52,761 nucleotides of DNA from Chloroflexota bacterium (GCA_003141245.1 PLLE01000011.1:3047-55807), one strand, 5' to 3'; positions 25,686 through 34,399 are shown, counted from the first letter of the stretch. The notes: generated by a model not told the origin, from the letters alone. Made by a program: numbers and translations.

Positions 25686-26300
25686 ATGGACCCCTCGGGA
25701 AGCCCCGACCAGATGCCCCAGACCCCGCCCCAGACCCCGGCCCCTTCGCCCGACTGGGGACAGCCCGGCCAGCCGGTTGGATGGGGCCAGCCGGGCCAGC
25801 CGGGCCAGCCGGGCCAGCCGGGCCAGCCGGCCGGAGTCTGGGCCGCCCCTGCCCCGGCCCCGCGCAGATCCCGGTTCGCGATCGCAATCGGCGGCGTCCT
25901 GGTGGTCCTCCTGATCGGCGGAGGCCTCTTCACCTTCAGCTACTTCCAGGCCCACAAGGACGCCGGCAAGGTCGTCTTCTCGACCGATAAGCCGGTCGTG
26001 GGCGAAACGGTGGGCTGCAGCCCTGGCAATCAACTGACGTCCATCAAGGTCGGCACCCCCGTCTACGCGACGTACGTCTTCTCCGGGCGACAGGGCTCCG
26101 AAACGGTCTCGCTGACGGTTACCAAGAACGGCGCCGAGTATCTGCCGGCCACGGACTTGGCGACCAGCGACACCAGCGGATCGGACTGCTTCTCCGAGAC
26201 GACAGATCTGAGTCAGCTTTTCGAAGCGGGGACGTACAAGTTCACCCTGACCTCCGGCGGCAAGACGATCTCCGAGGGGACTCTGACAGTCACGCCCTGA
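25686..26300 (+). CDS. Single-pass membrane protein with Pro/Gln/Gly repeat N-terminus
   Basis: A 204-residue protein: a cytoplasmic low-complexity head rich in Pro/Gln/Gly (res 1-58, with QPG repeats), one membrane helix (FAIAIGGVLVVLLIGGGLFTFSYF, ~63-86), and an extracytoplasmic domain of ~110 residues with two Cys (GCSPG, DCFSE) that could form a disulfide. The outer part looks like a small beta-sandwich (KPVVGETVGC...GTPVYATYVF...GTYKFTL). ATG 25686 follows GGGAGG; TATGCT lies 60 nt upstream. Function unknown. Confidence 0.75.
   Translation: MDPSGSPDQMPQTPPQTPAPSPDWGQPGQPVGWGQPGQPGQPGQPGQPAGVWAAPAPAPRRSRFAIAIGGVLVVLLIGGGLFTFSYFQAHKDAGKVVFSTDKPVVGETVGCSPGNQLTSIKVGTPVYATYVFSGRQGSETVSLTVTKNGAEYLPATDLATSDTSGSDCFSETTDLSQLFEAGTYKFTLTSGGKTISEGTLTVTP
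25784..25828 (+). repeat. Five 9-bp tandem repeats within the gene
   Basis: GGGCCAGCC repeated five times exactly, coding the QPG repeat. Nine-bp steps keep the frame, so copy number can change without breaking the protein. Confidence 0.95.
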
Positions 26301-26314
26301 CCTGCCGGCAGGAC

Positions 26315-26328
26315 GGCGGGTTCCCGCC
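26315..26328. terminator. Hairpin between convergent genes
   Basis: GGCGGG-TT-CCCGCC perfect inverted repeat, 14 nt after the plus-strand stop and 26 nt before the minus-strand stop; likely stops transcription from both sides. A CTGCCGGCAG palindrome precedes it. Confidence 0.5.
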
Positions 26329-26353
26329 AGGACTCGGTCGTCACGACATCGAT

Positions 26354-26821
26354 TCAGGCGCGTGAAGCCCGCCAGCCCTGGAATGTCGGCCAGCCCCATG
26401 CCGCCGACGTTGCCGCGATCGCGAGGCCCACTCCGAAGAACACCGGATGCAGGAACGACAACTCCTTGATGATCGCCAGCTCGACGACGATCCAGATCAT
26501 CATGCCGCAGCCGATGGCGAAGGCCGCGAACGGCGCGATCCGCCAGGAGCGAAGACCCAGGATGGCGACCACGGCTGATCCGACTCCGAACAGGCCGCCC
26601 AGGATCAGACCGGGGAAGAAGAAGTCGCTGAACAGGCTCCCGGCCAGGAGGGTGGTGGAAAACTTCATGACGCTGCCGTCGGGCTTCGACACCAGGGCAA
26701 CTCCCCCGGCGATCGCCCCGAGACTCAAGATGAACAGCAGGCCGACGGCGCTGCGACCTGCGCGTCCCATCGCGGGCGCGGGGATGGCTGTCTGAACGGA
26801 GGCGTCGGTCGAGGTCGTCAT
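26354..26821 (-). CDS. Four-helix integral membrane protein, unknown
   Basis: A 155-residue protein with hydrophobic helices at about res 25-45, 57-85, 92-112 and 118-140, linked by short charged loops (SKPDG, RSWR). No family recognised. ATG 26821 has no clear ribosome binding site. It shares a ~260-nt divergent region with the aminotransferase. Confidence 0.65.
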   Translation of the reverse strand: MTTSTDASVQTAIPAPAMGRAGRSAVGLLFILSLGAIAGGVALVSKPDGSVMKFSTTLLAGSLFSDFFFPGLILGGLFGVGSAVVAILGLRSWRIAPFAAFAIGCGMMIWIVVELAIIKELSFLHPVFFGVGLAIAATSAAWGWPTFQGWRASRA

Positions 26822-27039
26822 GCATCTGCTCGCTGTATCCGATTGGGTCCGCTCTGCATCGCGGCCGCTATGCCGGAGTCGCCGATCGTCCGAGCACCTG
26901 CCCGCTCGGGGCAAGGGCCATCCAGCACATCCGAACGCGACGAGGCGGGGCGGGAGGCGGTCCACTCTTCTGCTGCCTGGGTCCCGCGGCAAACCGGTAC
27001 CGTAGGACCAGTGGGATCGAGCCACGGCTGGCCCGGCCT

Positions 27040-27080
27040 GACAACGCGGACACGACAACGCGGACACGACAACGCGGAGG
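27040..27080. repeat. 14-bp tandem repeats in the aminotransferase leader
   Basis: GACAACGCGGACAC occurs twice in full and once in part (GACAACGCGG), ending directly in the ribosome binding site GGAGGAG of the next gene. Copy number could alter the leader. Confidence 0.9.
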
Positions 27081-27084
27081 AGAG

Positions 27085-28206
27085 ATGCGCCTGCACGACT
27101 TTGCGCTGGAACGTTTCTTCGCGCGCTGGGAATTCGACGCGGAGATGCTCCTGTGCGCCTCTGACGTCGAGGGCTGGCCGTTGGCCGAGTTGCTCGAGCT
27201 GGCCGACGAGGACGGACGGCGGCGCTGGGCGGAGCTGCGGCTCGGCTACACGGAGTCGACCGGAGATCCGGCGCTGCGGGCCGAGATCGCGTCGCTGTAC
27301 CGGCACGTCACGGCGGACGACGTGCTCGTCTTCGCCGGCGCCGAAGAGGCGATCTTCGTCCTCCACAACGTTCTTCTCGGGCCCGGCGACCACGCAATCG
27401 TCGTGCGGCCGGCCTATCAATCGCTGGCGGAGGTGGCCGCCGCGGCCGGCGCGGAGGTCTCGCGCGTGGAGCTGCGCGAAGCCGACGGCTGGCGCCTGGA
27501 CGTCTCGGAGGTGCGGGCCGCGCTGCGACCGAACTCCCGGCTGATCCTGGTCAACGAGCCGCACAACCCCACCGGTGGGTTGAGCGATCGGGCGACCTTC
27601 GATCGGTTGGTCGAGCTGGCGGCCGAATCGGGCGCCCGGCTGATCGTCGACGAGGTCTATCGCTTCCTCGAGTTCGATCCGGCCGATCGACTGCCTGCCG
27701 GCGCGGACGCGCTGGAGACCGGCGTGAGCATCGGCGTCATGTCGAAGTCGTTCGGGCTGGCCGGGCTGCGGATCGGCTGGGTCGCGACACGAGACCGCGA
27801 GCTGCTGAAGAAACTCGCGGCGTTCAAGGACTACACCACGATCTGCAATTCGGCCCCGAGCGAGGCCCTGGCGCTGATCGCTCTGCGGGCCCGCGACCGG
27901 GTGCTGGCCCGCAACCGCGGCATCGTGGAGGCCAACCTGCCGCTGCTCGACGGGTTCTTCGCGCGGTGGTCCAGGACGTTCGAGTGGGTTCGCCCGCGCG
28001 GCGGGACCATCGGCTTCCCGAGGCTGGCGGCGGATCGGCCGATCGAGGCTTTCGCCGATGGCCTGGTCCGCGCGACGGGCGTGCTCATCCTGCCCGGCCC
28101 GCTCTTCGGCGACACGGGCAATCGGTTCCGGGTCGGCTACGGGCGAGCGAACCTGCCTGCGGCATTGGAGCGACTGGAACGCCACGCCGAGCAAACGCTG
28201 CGCTGA
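27085..28206 (+). CDS. PLP-dependent class I/II aminotransferase
   Basis: A 373-residue fold-type I enzyme. Seen: GYTESTGDPALRAEIA, NEPHNPTGG (substrate/PLP contacts), LIVDEVYR (Asp binding the PLP ring nitrogen), the Schiff-base Lys221 in MSKSFGLAGLRIGW, and FRVGYGR near the C-terminus (carboxylate-binding Arg). The short N-terminal part (FFARWEF...CASDVEGW) recalls the VioD/capreomycidine-synthase subgroup, but substrate is unknown. ATG 27085 follows GGAGGAG. Confidence 0.9.
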   Translation: MRLHDFALERFFARWEFDAEMLLCASDVEGWPLAELLELADEDGRRRWAELRLGYTESTGDPALRAEIASLYRHVTADDVLVFAGAEEAIFVLHNVLLGPGDHAIVVRPAYQSLAEVAAAAGAEVSRVELREADGWRLDVSEVRAALRPNSRLILVNEPHNPTGGLSDRATFDRLVELAAESGARLIVDEVYRFLEFDPADRLPAGADALETGVSIGVMSKSFGLAGLRIGWVATRDRELLKKLAAFKDYTTICNSAPSEALALIALRARDRVLARNRGIVEANLPLLDGFFARWSRTFEWVRPRGGTIGFPRLAADRPIEAFADGLVRATGVLILPGPLFGDTGNRFRVGYGRANLPAALERLERHAEQTLR

Positions 28207-28352
28207 GGCTGCACGCGGGCCGGATCCCCGAATCATCGCGCCGTCGTGCCCTTACCATGCCTTCAACGGGTCAGCGCTCGGGACCCCGATCCTCGCCCCT
28301 CAGGCAGTCGTCACGAGTCGGCTCGACCCCATCATGCCGTGGAGGGTCACTG

Positions 28353-29348
28353 ATGTCGCCGTCCTTCGATCTCAGCTCGTTCACCTCTCACACCGGATCG
28401 GCCCCGTCGCCATTCGACGCCATCAACGGACCGCGGCTGGCCGGAGGGGATGGGAGCCATCCTCTCCATTCTGTGAGCCCCGAGGAGCTCCTCCGGCCCA
28501 CCGATGGCGCGATCGAGGGCGAGATCGTCCTCGACCAACCGGCTCGAGTCGGCGATGGGATCACCGGCCACATCCGGCTGACTGCCGTCAAGGCGATCGA
28601 CGCCCGGAAGGCATATCTCCGACTCGTCGGCCTGCGCCTCGACGAGGTTCGCCGCTCGGAAGACCATCGCAACTCCAAGGGCGAGGTCAGCTATACGGAG
28701 CGCTGGGTCGAAACGTCAGGAAAGCTCTTCGTAGCGGACGCCTTCCTGGAGCCGTTCATCCCGACGAGCTTCCAGCCCGGTCAGACGTTCGAGGCGCAGT
28801 TCGCCGTTCCGGCGCCGCGGCTCGGCCCGCCGACGGCCCACCTGGGCGAGTCGATCATCGCCTGGGCACTGGAGGTCCGCTGGGACATCGCCATGGGCTC
28901 CGACCATTGGCTCGCAACGTATCTGCCCCTGGCCCAAAACCCGGATCTCATGCGAGCCGGGGTGGGCAAGCAGGGTGGCATCAGCCTCATGGCCAGCGTG
29001 CCGGTCGGCGATGGGTCGATCAGCGTCGTCTCGCCGCTGCCGGCACCCGCCGGTCAGGAGGTGGTCGTGAAGGTTGCTTGGCCCTCGGCGCCACAAGGAC
29101 AGGGAGCCCGCATCGAGATCCATCGTCGGACGAACGCGCCTAACGGGACCGAGGGGATCATCGCCTCGGTGAACGTCGATCCGGCGTCGCTCACGAGCGG
29201 GGCAGCCGAGGCACGGCTGATGGTGCCGCCCGGATCGGCGCCATCGTTCGACGGCGCCGGGCTCGAGATCGACTACGTCATCCGCGTCCTGGTCGACCGA
29301 CGCTTCCGCAGCGACGCGGCGATAGAGCGCCCTGTCGGGATCGTCTGA
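28353..29348 (+). CDS. Arrestin-like/SpoOM-type beta-sandwich protein
   Basis: A 331-residue soluble protein with two beta-sandwich halves. GEIVLDQPARVGDGITGHIRLT (~50-70), AYLRLVGLRL, EPFIPTSFQPGQTFEAQFAVPAP and ALEVRWDIA resemble the arrestin/Vps26/SpoOM fold. The second half (~210-331) repeats strand-rich Pro/Gly segments. ATG 28353 follows GGAGGG. No neighbour explains its role, and the fold call is from pattern only. Confidence 0.55.
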   Translation: MSPSFDLSSFTSHTGSAPSPFDAINGPRLAGGDGSHPLHSVSPEELLRPTDGAIEGEIVLDQPARVGDGITGHIRLTAVKAIDARKAYLRLVGLRLDEVRRSEDHRNSKGEVSYTERWVETSGKLFVADAFLEPFIPTSFQPGQTFEAQFAVPAPRLGPPTAHLGESIIAWALEVRWDIAMGSDHWLATYLPLAQNPDLMRAGVGKQGGISLMASVPVGDGSISVVSPLPAPAGQEVVVKVAWPSAPQGQGARIEIHRRTNAPNGTEGIIASVNVDPASLTSGAAEARLMVPPGSAPSFDGAGLEIDYVIRVLVDRRFRSDAAIERPVGIV

Positions 29349-29408
29349 CCGAGAGCGCCGCCCCCGGACCTCGCCGGACCCGCCATTTCGGGCGGCCGAC
29401 AACCGCCG

Positions 29409-29469
29409 GGCAGCTGATGCCGGGCAGTCGATCGCCGTCGGGCAGCTGATGCCTGGTAGTCGACGCCAT
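29409..29469. repeat. Two ~29-bp direct repeats, 32 bp apart
   Basis: CGGGCAGCTGATGCC followed by GGCAGTCGA or GGTAGTCGA; three substitutions in the aligned part. No known role. Confidence 0.85.
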
Positions 29470-29608
29470 TCGCTGCTCAAGAGCGCCATCTCTCATTCGT
29501 TCGACTGGTCGAACACGCTTGGCGGCTTTCGCTTCTCGGCCTGCCCAGCTGGCCCAGAGCGTCCCCCCGATCCGGCCATTCGGCCCCCTCGATCCGTGCG
29601 ATTCAGGC

Positions 29609-29634
29609 TATCACCACGATATCTAAGTGATATC
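29609..29634. promoter_or_regulatory. Dyad operator ahead of the SPFH-RHH locus
   Basis: TATCAC-NNN-GATATC-NNN-GTGATA is symmetric about 29620.5 with 9 of 12 pairs matching, and a further GATATC overlaps the right arm at 29629. It lies ~40 nt before the SPFH start. The downstream RHH protein (30634-30855) is a natural candidate to bind it. TATCA half-sites also occur in the operator of the other RHH gene at 3112. Confidence 0.5.
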
Positions 29635-29670
29635 ATGCCGGGCGTGAACCTGAAAGGAGGCTCCACTTCA

Positions 29671-30564
29671 ATGATCAAGGAAAGGCCGGCATTCGCTCTG
29701 CCGGGTTGGCCGACTCTGTTTGCGCTCATCGCTGCGTCCGTCGCGATGACGGTCGGTTTCGTCGCTCTGGGGGTGCTGAACCCTCAGTTCATCGTGGATC
29801 AGTGGGTTCTCTTCACCGTGATGGTGATCGTGTACCTGCTCCACTGGATCCTGTACGGAGGCTTCACGGCCGTCGCGCCCAACCAGGCCCGCGCCATCGT
29901 CCTGCTTGGTCGCTACAAGGGTACGATCAAGGAGCAGGGCTTCTGGTGGGTCAACCCGTTCGCCTACCCACGCAAGAAGATCTCGGTCAAGATCCGCAAC
30001 TTCGAGAGCGCTCGCCTGAAGGTCAACGACCGCGACGGCAACCCGATCGAGATCGCGGCAGTCGTGGTCTGGAAGGTAGTGGAGACGGCGGAGGCGTTGT
30101 TCCAGGTCGACGACTACGAGCAGTTCCTCAAGGTCCAGACCGAAGCCGCCATCCGGACGGTGGCCACGTCCTATCCGTACGACTCCCACATCGAGGGCGA
30201 GATCTCGCTACGCGGCAATCCTCATGAGATCGGCGAGAAGGTGAGCGTCGAGATCCAGAGCCGCCTCAAGCAGGCCGGCATCGAGATCACCGATGCACGA
30301 CTGAGCCACCTCGCCTACGCGCAGGAGATCGCCAACGCGATGCTCCGTCGCCAGCAGGCCAACGCGGTCATCGCCGCGCGCACCCGCATCGTGGAGGGCG
30401 CCGTGAGCATGGTCGAGATGGCCCTCGCCCAGCTCAGTGAGAAGAAGATCGTCAACCTCGACGAGGAGCGCAAGGCGGCCATGGTGAGCAACCTGCTCGT
30501 CGTCCTGTGCAGCGAGCACGACACTCAGCCCGTGGTCAACGCCGGCACGCTCTATCAGGGATGA
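29671..30564 (+). CDS. SPFH-domain (band 7/prohibitin-like) membrane protein
   Basis: A 297-residue protein with two N-terminal membrane helices (~res 13-37 and ~42-65), then the SPFH domain: [49 protein letters not shown], and [23 protein letters not shown], followed by the coiled region [27 protein letters not shown] proteins scaffold membrane microdomains and regulate proteases. ATG 29671 has AAAGGAGG about 10 nt upstream; an in-frame ATG at 29635 is less likely. The next gene, an Arc-like RHH protein, commonly accompanies this subfamily. Confidence 0.93.
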   Translation: MIKERPAFALPGWPTLFALIAASVAMTVGFVALGVLNPQFIVDQWVLFTVMVIVYLLHWILYGGFTAVAPNQARAIVLLGRYKGTIKEQGFWWVNPFAYPRKKISVKIRNFESARLKVNDRDGNPIEIAAVVVWKVVETAEALFQVDDYEQFLKVQTEAAIRTVATSYPYDSHIEGEISLRGNPHEIGEKVSVEIQSRLKQAGIEITDARLSHLAYAQEIANAMLRRQQANAVIAARTRIVEGAVSMVEMALAQLSEKKIVNLDEERKAAMVSNLLVVLCSEHDTQPVVNAGTLYQG

Positions 30565-30616
30565 GCGGCCGACTCGTGAGCCGCCTGCGGCTGCCGGCGC
30601 AAGCCGGCCGCCCCTC

Positions 30617-30633
30617 CTCAGCAGGTTGCTGAG
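30617..30633 (+). promoter_or_regulatory. Hairpin touching the RHH start codon
   Basis: CTCAGCA and TGCTGAG pair perfectly with a 3-nt loop; the stem ends at the base before the ATG. The only Shine-Dalgarno-like bases (AGG) fall in the loop. It could limit translation or be a binding site. Confidence 0.4.
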
Positions 30634-30855
30634 ATGGCGGAACGCGTCCCCTTCCTCTTGAGGCTCGACCCGGAGGTCCTGGCGGCCCTGCGCAAATGGG
30701 CCGGCGACGACCTCCGGAGCCTCAACGCCGAAATCGAGTACCTGCTGCGCAGCTCGTTGCAGCGCGTCGGCCGCATGCCAGACGGTCGTGCGGATGGCCG
30801 GGTAGACGAAGACGAGTCGCGCCCCTCGGCATCGGCCGAAGGAGACCGGGGATGA
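30634..30855 (+). CDS. Arc-like ribbon-helix-helix DNA-binding protein
   Basis: A 73-residue protein: VPFLLRLDPEVLAALRKWAGDDLRSLNAEIEYLLRSSL is an RHH domain (strand res 5-10, helices ~13-24 and ~29-42), then an acidic tail. It lies 69 nt after the SPFH gene and its TGA overlaps the ATG of the hydrolase that follows. Such RHH proteins next to SPFH genes are often called Arc/HicB-type antitoxins, but no toxin is seen here. It may regulate the locus through the dyad at 29609-29634. Confidence 0.82.
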   Translation: MAERVPFLLRLDPEVLAALRKWAGDDLRSLNAEIEYLLRSSLQRVGRMPDGRADGRVDEDESRPSASAEGDRG

Positions 30856-32267
30856 TCCGCCGCCTGTTCAGTCCCATCTGGCTCGCGGTCCTGGTGGTCG
30901 CCGCGTGTTCATCCGGCAGCACCTCCCCCAGCCCCTCGTCCGCCGGCGTGACGGCCGCCGGCGTGACGGCCGAAACCTTCGAGTCGCAGAAGGCGTTCAC
31001 CCAGACGATGGTCGCGGCGATGGCCGGCGGCGACTTCGCTACGGTTGAGACGCACTTCACCCCCGAGATGCAGGCGGGCTTCCCCGAGTCGGACCTGCGC
31101 GCGTCGTTGACCCGTCTGGCCGACCAGCTCGGCCCATACCAGAGCATCGTGACCGTGACGGCCGCTCGGCAGCAGCCCTACGTGCTCGTCCTGACACTGC
31201 TCCAGTACGCGTCTGGTAGGGCCGGGCTCCAGTTCACCCTCGACAGCCAGGGCCGCATCGCCGGGATGTGGGTTCGGGCGCCCGACTTCGTTCTGCCGGG
31301 CGCCTCCGCGGCCGCCTCCCCCACCAGCCCCGCGGCGAGCTACGTCCGGCCGGGGACGTTTCACGAGACAGAGGTGGTCGTCGGCGAAGCGCCGTGGCAG
31401 CTGCCGGGCACTTTGACGATGCCCAATGGGAGCGGACCTTTCCCGGCGGCTGTGCTGGTGGCCGGGTCCGGCCCCAACGACCGAGACGAGACGGCGGGGC
31501 CCAACAAGCCGTTCCAGGATCTGGCCTGGGGACTCGCCTCGCAGGGGATCGCGACGCTCCGATATGACAAGAGGACTCTCGTCCACGCCACGTCCATGGA
31601 CCCGAACTCGATCACGACGAAGGAGGAGGTCACGGACGACGCGCTGGCTGCGATCGGACTCCTGCGCTCCACGCCAGGCGTCGACCCGAACGCCGTCTTC
31701 CTGCTTGGCCACAGCCTCGGCGGCTACCTGGCACCCCGGATCGGCGTGGAGAGCAAGGGCTTGCGTGGCATCGTCGTCCTCGAGGGTCCGACCCGCCCCC
31801 TGGAGAAGCTGATCCTCGAACAGTCTGACTACCTGGCCTCGTTGAACGGCAGCCTGAGCCCAGCCGCCAGTGCGCAGCTGGAGGCGCTCCGGTCTCAGGT
31901 GGCTCGGGTGGAATCGCCGGACCTCTCACCGTCGACCCCTGCCAGCGAGCTGCCGCTCGGCATCCCGGCATCCTACTGGCTGGACTTGCGCGGCTACGAC
32001 GCGGCGGCCACCGCAGCCACCCTGCCCCTGCCCATCTTCTTCAGTCAGGGGGGCCGCGACTACCAGGTCACGATGGCCGACTACGCCGGCTGGAAGGCGG
32101 CCCTCGGAAGTCGCACCGATGTCGCCTGGCATTTGTACCCGTCGCTGAACCATCTCCTGATGACCGGCAGCGGGCCCTCCTCGCCGCTCGAATACCAGGT
32201 GCCGGGCCACGTCGCGCCGGAGCTCGTCGCCGACCTCGCGGCCTGGCTCCTGGCGAACAGTCGCTGA
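30852..32267 (+). CDS. Lipoprotein alpha/beta hydrolase with N-terminal DUF3887-like domain
   Basis: A 471-residue secreted protein. A signal peptide (RRLFSPIWLAVLVVAAC) with lipobox leads to a ~100-residue domain (AFTQTMVAAMAGGDFATVETHFTPEM) like DUF3887, then a hydrolase core from ~170: VLVAGSGPNDRDETAG, LRYDKRT, nucleophile GHSLGGY, and a late His in YPSLNHLL. ATG 30852 overlaps the RHH stop by 4 nt, which is odd for a surface enzyme and a regulator. Acts outside the membrane; substrate unknown. Confidence 0.85.
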   Translation: MIRRLFSPIWLAVLVVAACSSGSTSPSPSSAGVTAAGVTAETFESQKAFTQTMVAAMAGGDFATVETHFTPEMQAGFPESDLRASLTRLADQLGPYQSIVTVTAARQQPYVLVLTLLQYASGRAGLQFTLDSQGRIAGMWVRAPDFVLPGASAAASPTSPAASYVRPGTFHETEVVVGEAPWQLPGTLTMPNGSGPFPAAVLVAGSGPNDRDETAGPNKPFQDLAWGLASQGIATLRYDKRTLVHATSMDPNSITTKEEVTDDALAAIGLLRSTPGVDPNAVFLLGHSLGGYLAPRIGVESKGLRGIVVLEGPTRPLEKLILEQSDYLASLNGSLSPAASAQLEALRSQVARVESPDLSPSTPASELPLGIPASYWLDLRGYDAAATAATLPLPIFFSQGGRDYQVTMADYAGWKAALGSRTDVAWHLYPSLNHLLMTGSGPSSPLEYQVPGHVAPELVADLAAWLLANSR

Positions 32268-32519
32268 CCCGGCCGAATTGGCCCGACTGTCTCGCGCGAA
32301 GGCAGAAGCCGTTCGAGCCGCCGACACCAGCCGTCAACGGGCTCAGAGGAGGCAGCCACGCGGAGATGGCGGCCGTGGCGGCCGACTACCGATGCGGGGT
32401 CGCGACTTGAAGCACGATCGCCGGCAGGACGAACTCAGTCGCACTCTGCGCTCTGCGCGCGGACTGGCAAGATAGGCGCCAGACGACTCCGGCAGGCACT
32501 ACTGCTCGAAGGGAGTGCC

Positions 32520-32666
32520 ATGACACCCCGCAAGACCGCCCCGACCATCGCGGATCTGGCAGAGGCCGAGCGCTTCTACAACCGGGTCCGCACCTACCAC
32601 CGGCAGCCCGGAGACGCGGACATCGACGCTGCCGGCCTCGCCCGCCGGGGTCTGCTGGCCGACTGA
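32520..32666 (+). CDS. Small 48-residue protein, unknown
   Basis: ATG 32520 sits behind AAGGGAG at proper spacing. The peptide (TIADLAEAERFYNRVRTYHR ... DIDAAGLARRGLLAD) is helical and charged with good codon use. No family known. It precedes the Cys-rich/exonuclease pair but is separated by ~180 nt. Confidence 0.4.
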   Translation: MTPRKTAPTIADLAEAERFYNRVRTYHRQPGDADIDAAGLARRGLLAD

Positions 32667-32848
32667 GCGGCTACCGGGGCGTCCTGCGCGGCCCTGCCCG
32701 CGGTCAGGAGGCCGTAGAACGGCCCTGCGGGAAACGCTACCGTGGAGGCGGACGCTCCCCCTGATTCCCGTAGCACGCCCCGCGAGTTCCGTCCGTGCCA
32801 TGACCTTCGGCCGTTGACAGGCAGCGATCCCGAGTTGACCGTTCAGCC

Positions 32849-33379
32849 ATGTTCGACGACTGCCCAATGACCGAGGAGTGCCCCGGCTACGACCGCGATA
32901 GCCAGGCGTGCCTCATCCATCCGGGCGACTGTGAGTTCTCGCGGGAAGACGCCAGCAGGAGCGGGTCGTGGTGCGACTGTGAGGACGCGCCGATCTACGC
33001 TCGGGGACCGGCGACATTCCTTGACCACCCAACGGACTGCGAGTTCCCGACCGGGATCTGCACGGTCCGCTCCCATCGGGTCATCGTCCACGAGAAGTGC
33101 GGGCGCGAGCTAGCGGTTCGCTTCTGCGGCTGCGTACCGTCGGGCTACACCCTCGACACGGATCGAGGCTGGTGGGTCCACTACTCCTGTGGGTGGCCGA
33201 CGCGAGCGTGGTACGAGGCGGCGGGTAAACCAGCACCGGACGACCTGCTCGGGATACGTCCGGTCACGCTGCACGAGTTCGTCAGCGTGTCACGCGGGTC
33301 GAAGAAGAAGGCAGACCCGTTGACGCCGGAGCGGCGTGTCCAGAACGACGCCCAAGTCGGCAACTGGGTTCGCGACTGA
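32849..33379 (+). CDS. Cysteine-rich protein, unknown
   Basis: A 176-residue protein with twelve Cys, most in the first 115 residues (DDC, EEC, QAC, GDC, WCDC, TDC, GIC, EKC, FCGC, YSC) with several His, suggesting two or three zinc-binding knuckles; the tail (KKKADPLTPERR) is basic. Two similar blocks (HPGDCEFSRED and HPTDCEFPTGIC) hint at an internal duplication. No family recognised. It is followed by an exonuclease-BRCT gene 28 nt later on the same strand, and both use less GC-biased codons than their neighbours. Confidence 0.6.
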   Translation: MFDDCPMTEECPGYDRDSQACLIHPGDCEFSREDASRSGSWCDCEDAPIYARGPATFLDHPTDCEFPTGICTVRSHRVIVHEKCGRELAVRFCGCVPSGYTLDTDRGWWVHYSCGWPTRAWYEAAGKPAPDDLLGIRPVTLHEFVSVSRGSKKKADPLTPERRVQNDAQVGNWVRD

Positions 33380-33407
33380 CCGCCACCAGTCAGAGGGTGA
33401 GACCAGC

Positions 33408-34331
33408 ATGTCGTTGAGCTACTGCGCTATCGACTTCGAGACCGCCAACTGGTTCCGGGGGAGCCCCTGTGCGGTCGGGTTGGTGAAGGTCGTCGATGGC
33501 GCGGTCGTAGACACCCGCCGGTACCTGATGCGGCCGCCCAAGGGCTGCGACGAATTCGACGAGTTCAACATCTCGCTCCATGGCATCACGCCGGAGATGG
33601 TGCAACACGAGCCCCGCTTCGCTCAGCGGTTGCCCGAGATCCTCGCGTTCGCCGACGGCCTCCCCTTCGTCGCTCACAACGCAGCCTTCGACATCGGCGT
33701 GATCCGTGATGCCTGCGACGTGAGCGGCCTACCCTGGCCGACGCTCTCTTATGCGTGCACCCTCGTCCTATCGCGGGTCACGTGGAGCCTCCTGTCCTAC
33801 TCGCTTCCGTGGGTCGCCGAGGCAGCCGGGATACCGTTCGACCACCACCACGACCCGGACGCCGACGCTCGGGCCGCCGCCGCCATCCTGCTCGCTGTCG
33901 CCGTCCACCATCACGCCGCGACCTTCGACGATCTGGCGAAGACCACGGCCGTCCGGCTCGGCTCTATCGGCGACGGAGTATGGGGTGGGTGTCATCGGAT
34001 CTGGTCGGGGAGGCGCTGCGACCTTCCCGGCGCGAACCCGAACGCCGACCCGAACCACCCCTTCTACGGACAGGAGATGGTGTTCACCGGCGCTCTCTCC
34101 TCGATGACGCGTGCGGTGGCTTGGGATCGCGTCGCCGAAGTTGGAGGCTGCCCCGCCCCCGGCGTGACGAAGAAGACGAACATCCTCGTGATCGGCTACC
34201 AAGACGCCCGCGTGTTGCGGCCCGGCGAGGAACTCTCGGCCAAGGCGCGGAAGGCCGGCGACCTGCGCGACCACGGCCAGCCAATCGAGGTCATGCCCGA
34301 GCTTGACTTCGTCCGGCTCCTAGTGCTCTAG
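33408..34331 (+). CDS. DEDDh exonuclease with C-terminal BRCT domain
   Basis: A 307-residue protein. The N-terminal ~175 residues match DNA polymerase III epsilon-type 3'-5' exonucleases: Exo I IDFETAN (Asp8, Glu10), Exo II AHNAAFDIGV, and Exo III HDPDADARAAA. A BRCT-like segment follows at ~222-305 (GQEMVFTGALSSMTR...GGCPAPGVTKKTNILVIG), as in NAD-dependent ligases. This arrangement is known in phage- and plasmid-associated proteins and some bacterial repair factors. ATG 33408; a weak GAGGG lies upstream. Probably acts in DNA repair with the Cys-rich partner. Confidence 0.88.
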   Translation: MSLSYCAIDFETANWFRGSPCAVGLVKVVDGAVVDTRRYLMRPPKGCDEFDEFNISLHGITPEMVQHEPRFAQRLPEILAFADGLPFVAHNAAFDIGVIRDACDVSGLPWPTLSYACTLVLSRVTWSLLSYSLPWVAEAAGIPFDHHHDPDADARAAAAILLAVAVHHHAATFDDLAKTTAVRLGSIGDGVWGGCHRIWSGRRCDLPGANPNADPNHPFYGQEMVFTGALSSMTRAVAWDRVAEVGGCPAPGVTKKTNILVIGYQDARVLRPGEELSAKARKAGDLRDHGQPIEVMPELDFVRLLVL

Positions 34332-34399
34332 TGCTTCTCGGGTTGGCTCAGCAGACAACGGGCGTCCAGCCGGGGCGCGGCGGCGGTTGCCTGGCCAGG

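Larger units (their letters stand above)
29349..29670. other. Intergenic region ahead of the SPFH gene
   Basis: No gene seen in 322 nt. It holds a 29-bp imperfect direct repeat (CGGGCAGCTGATGCC... starting at 29409 and 29441) and, near its right end, a dyad operator candidate (29609-29634) and the SPFH ribosome binding site. Confidence 0.7.

Noticed and set aside
32278-32475. A 65-codon plus-strand frame after the lipoprotein hydrolase
   Set aside because: Mostly Arg/Gln/Gly with no ribosome binding site, so considered chance.
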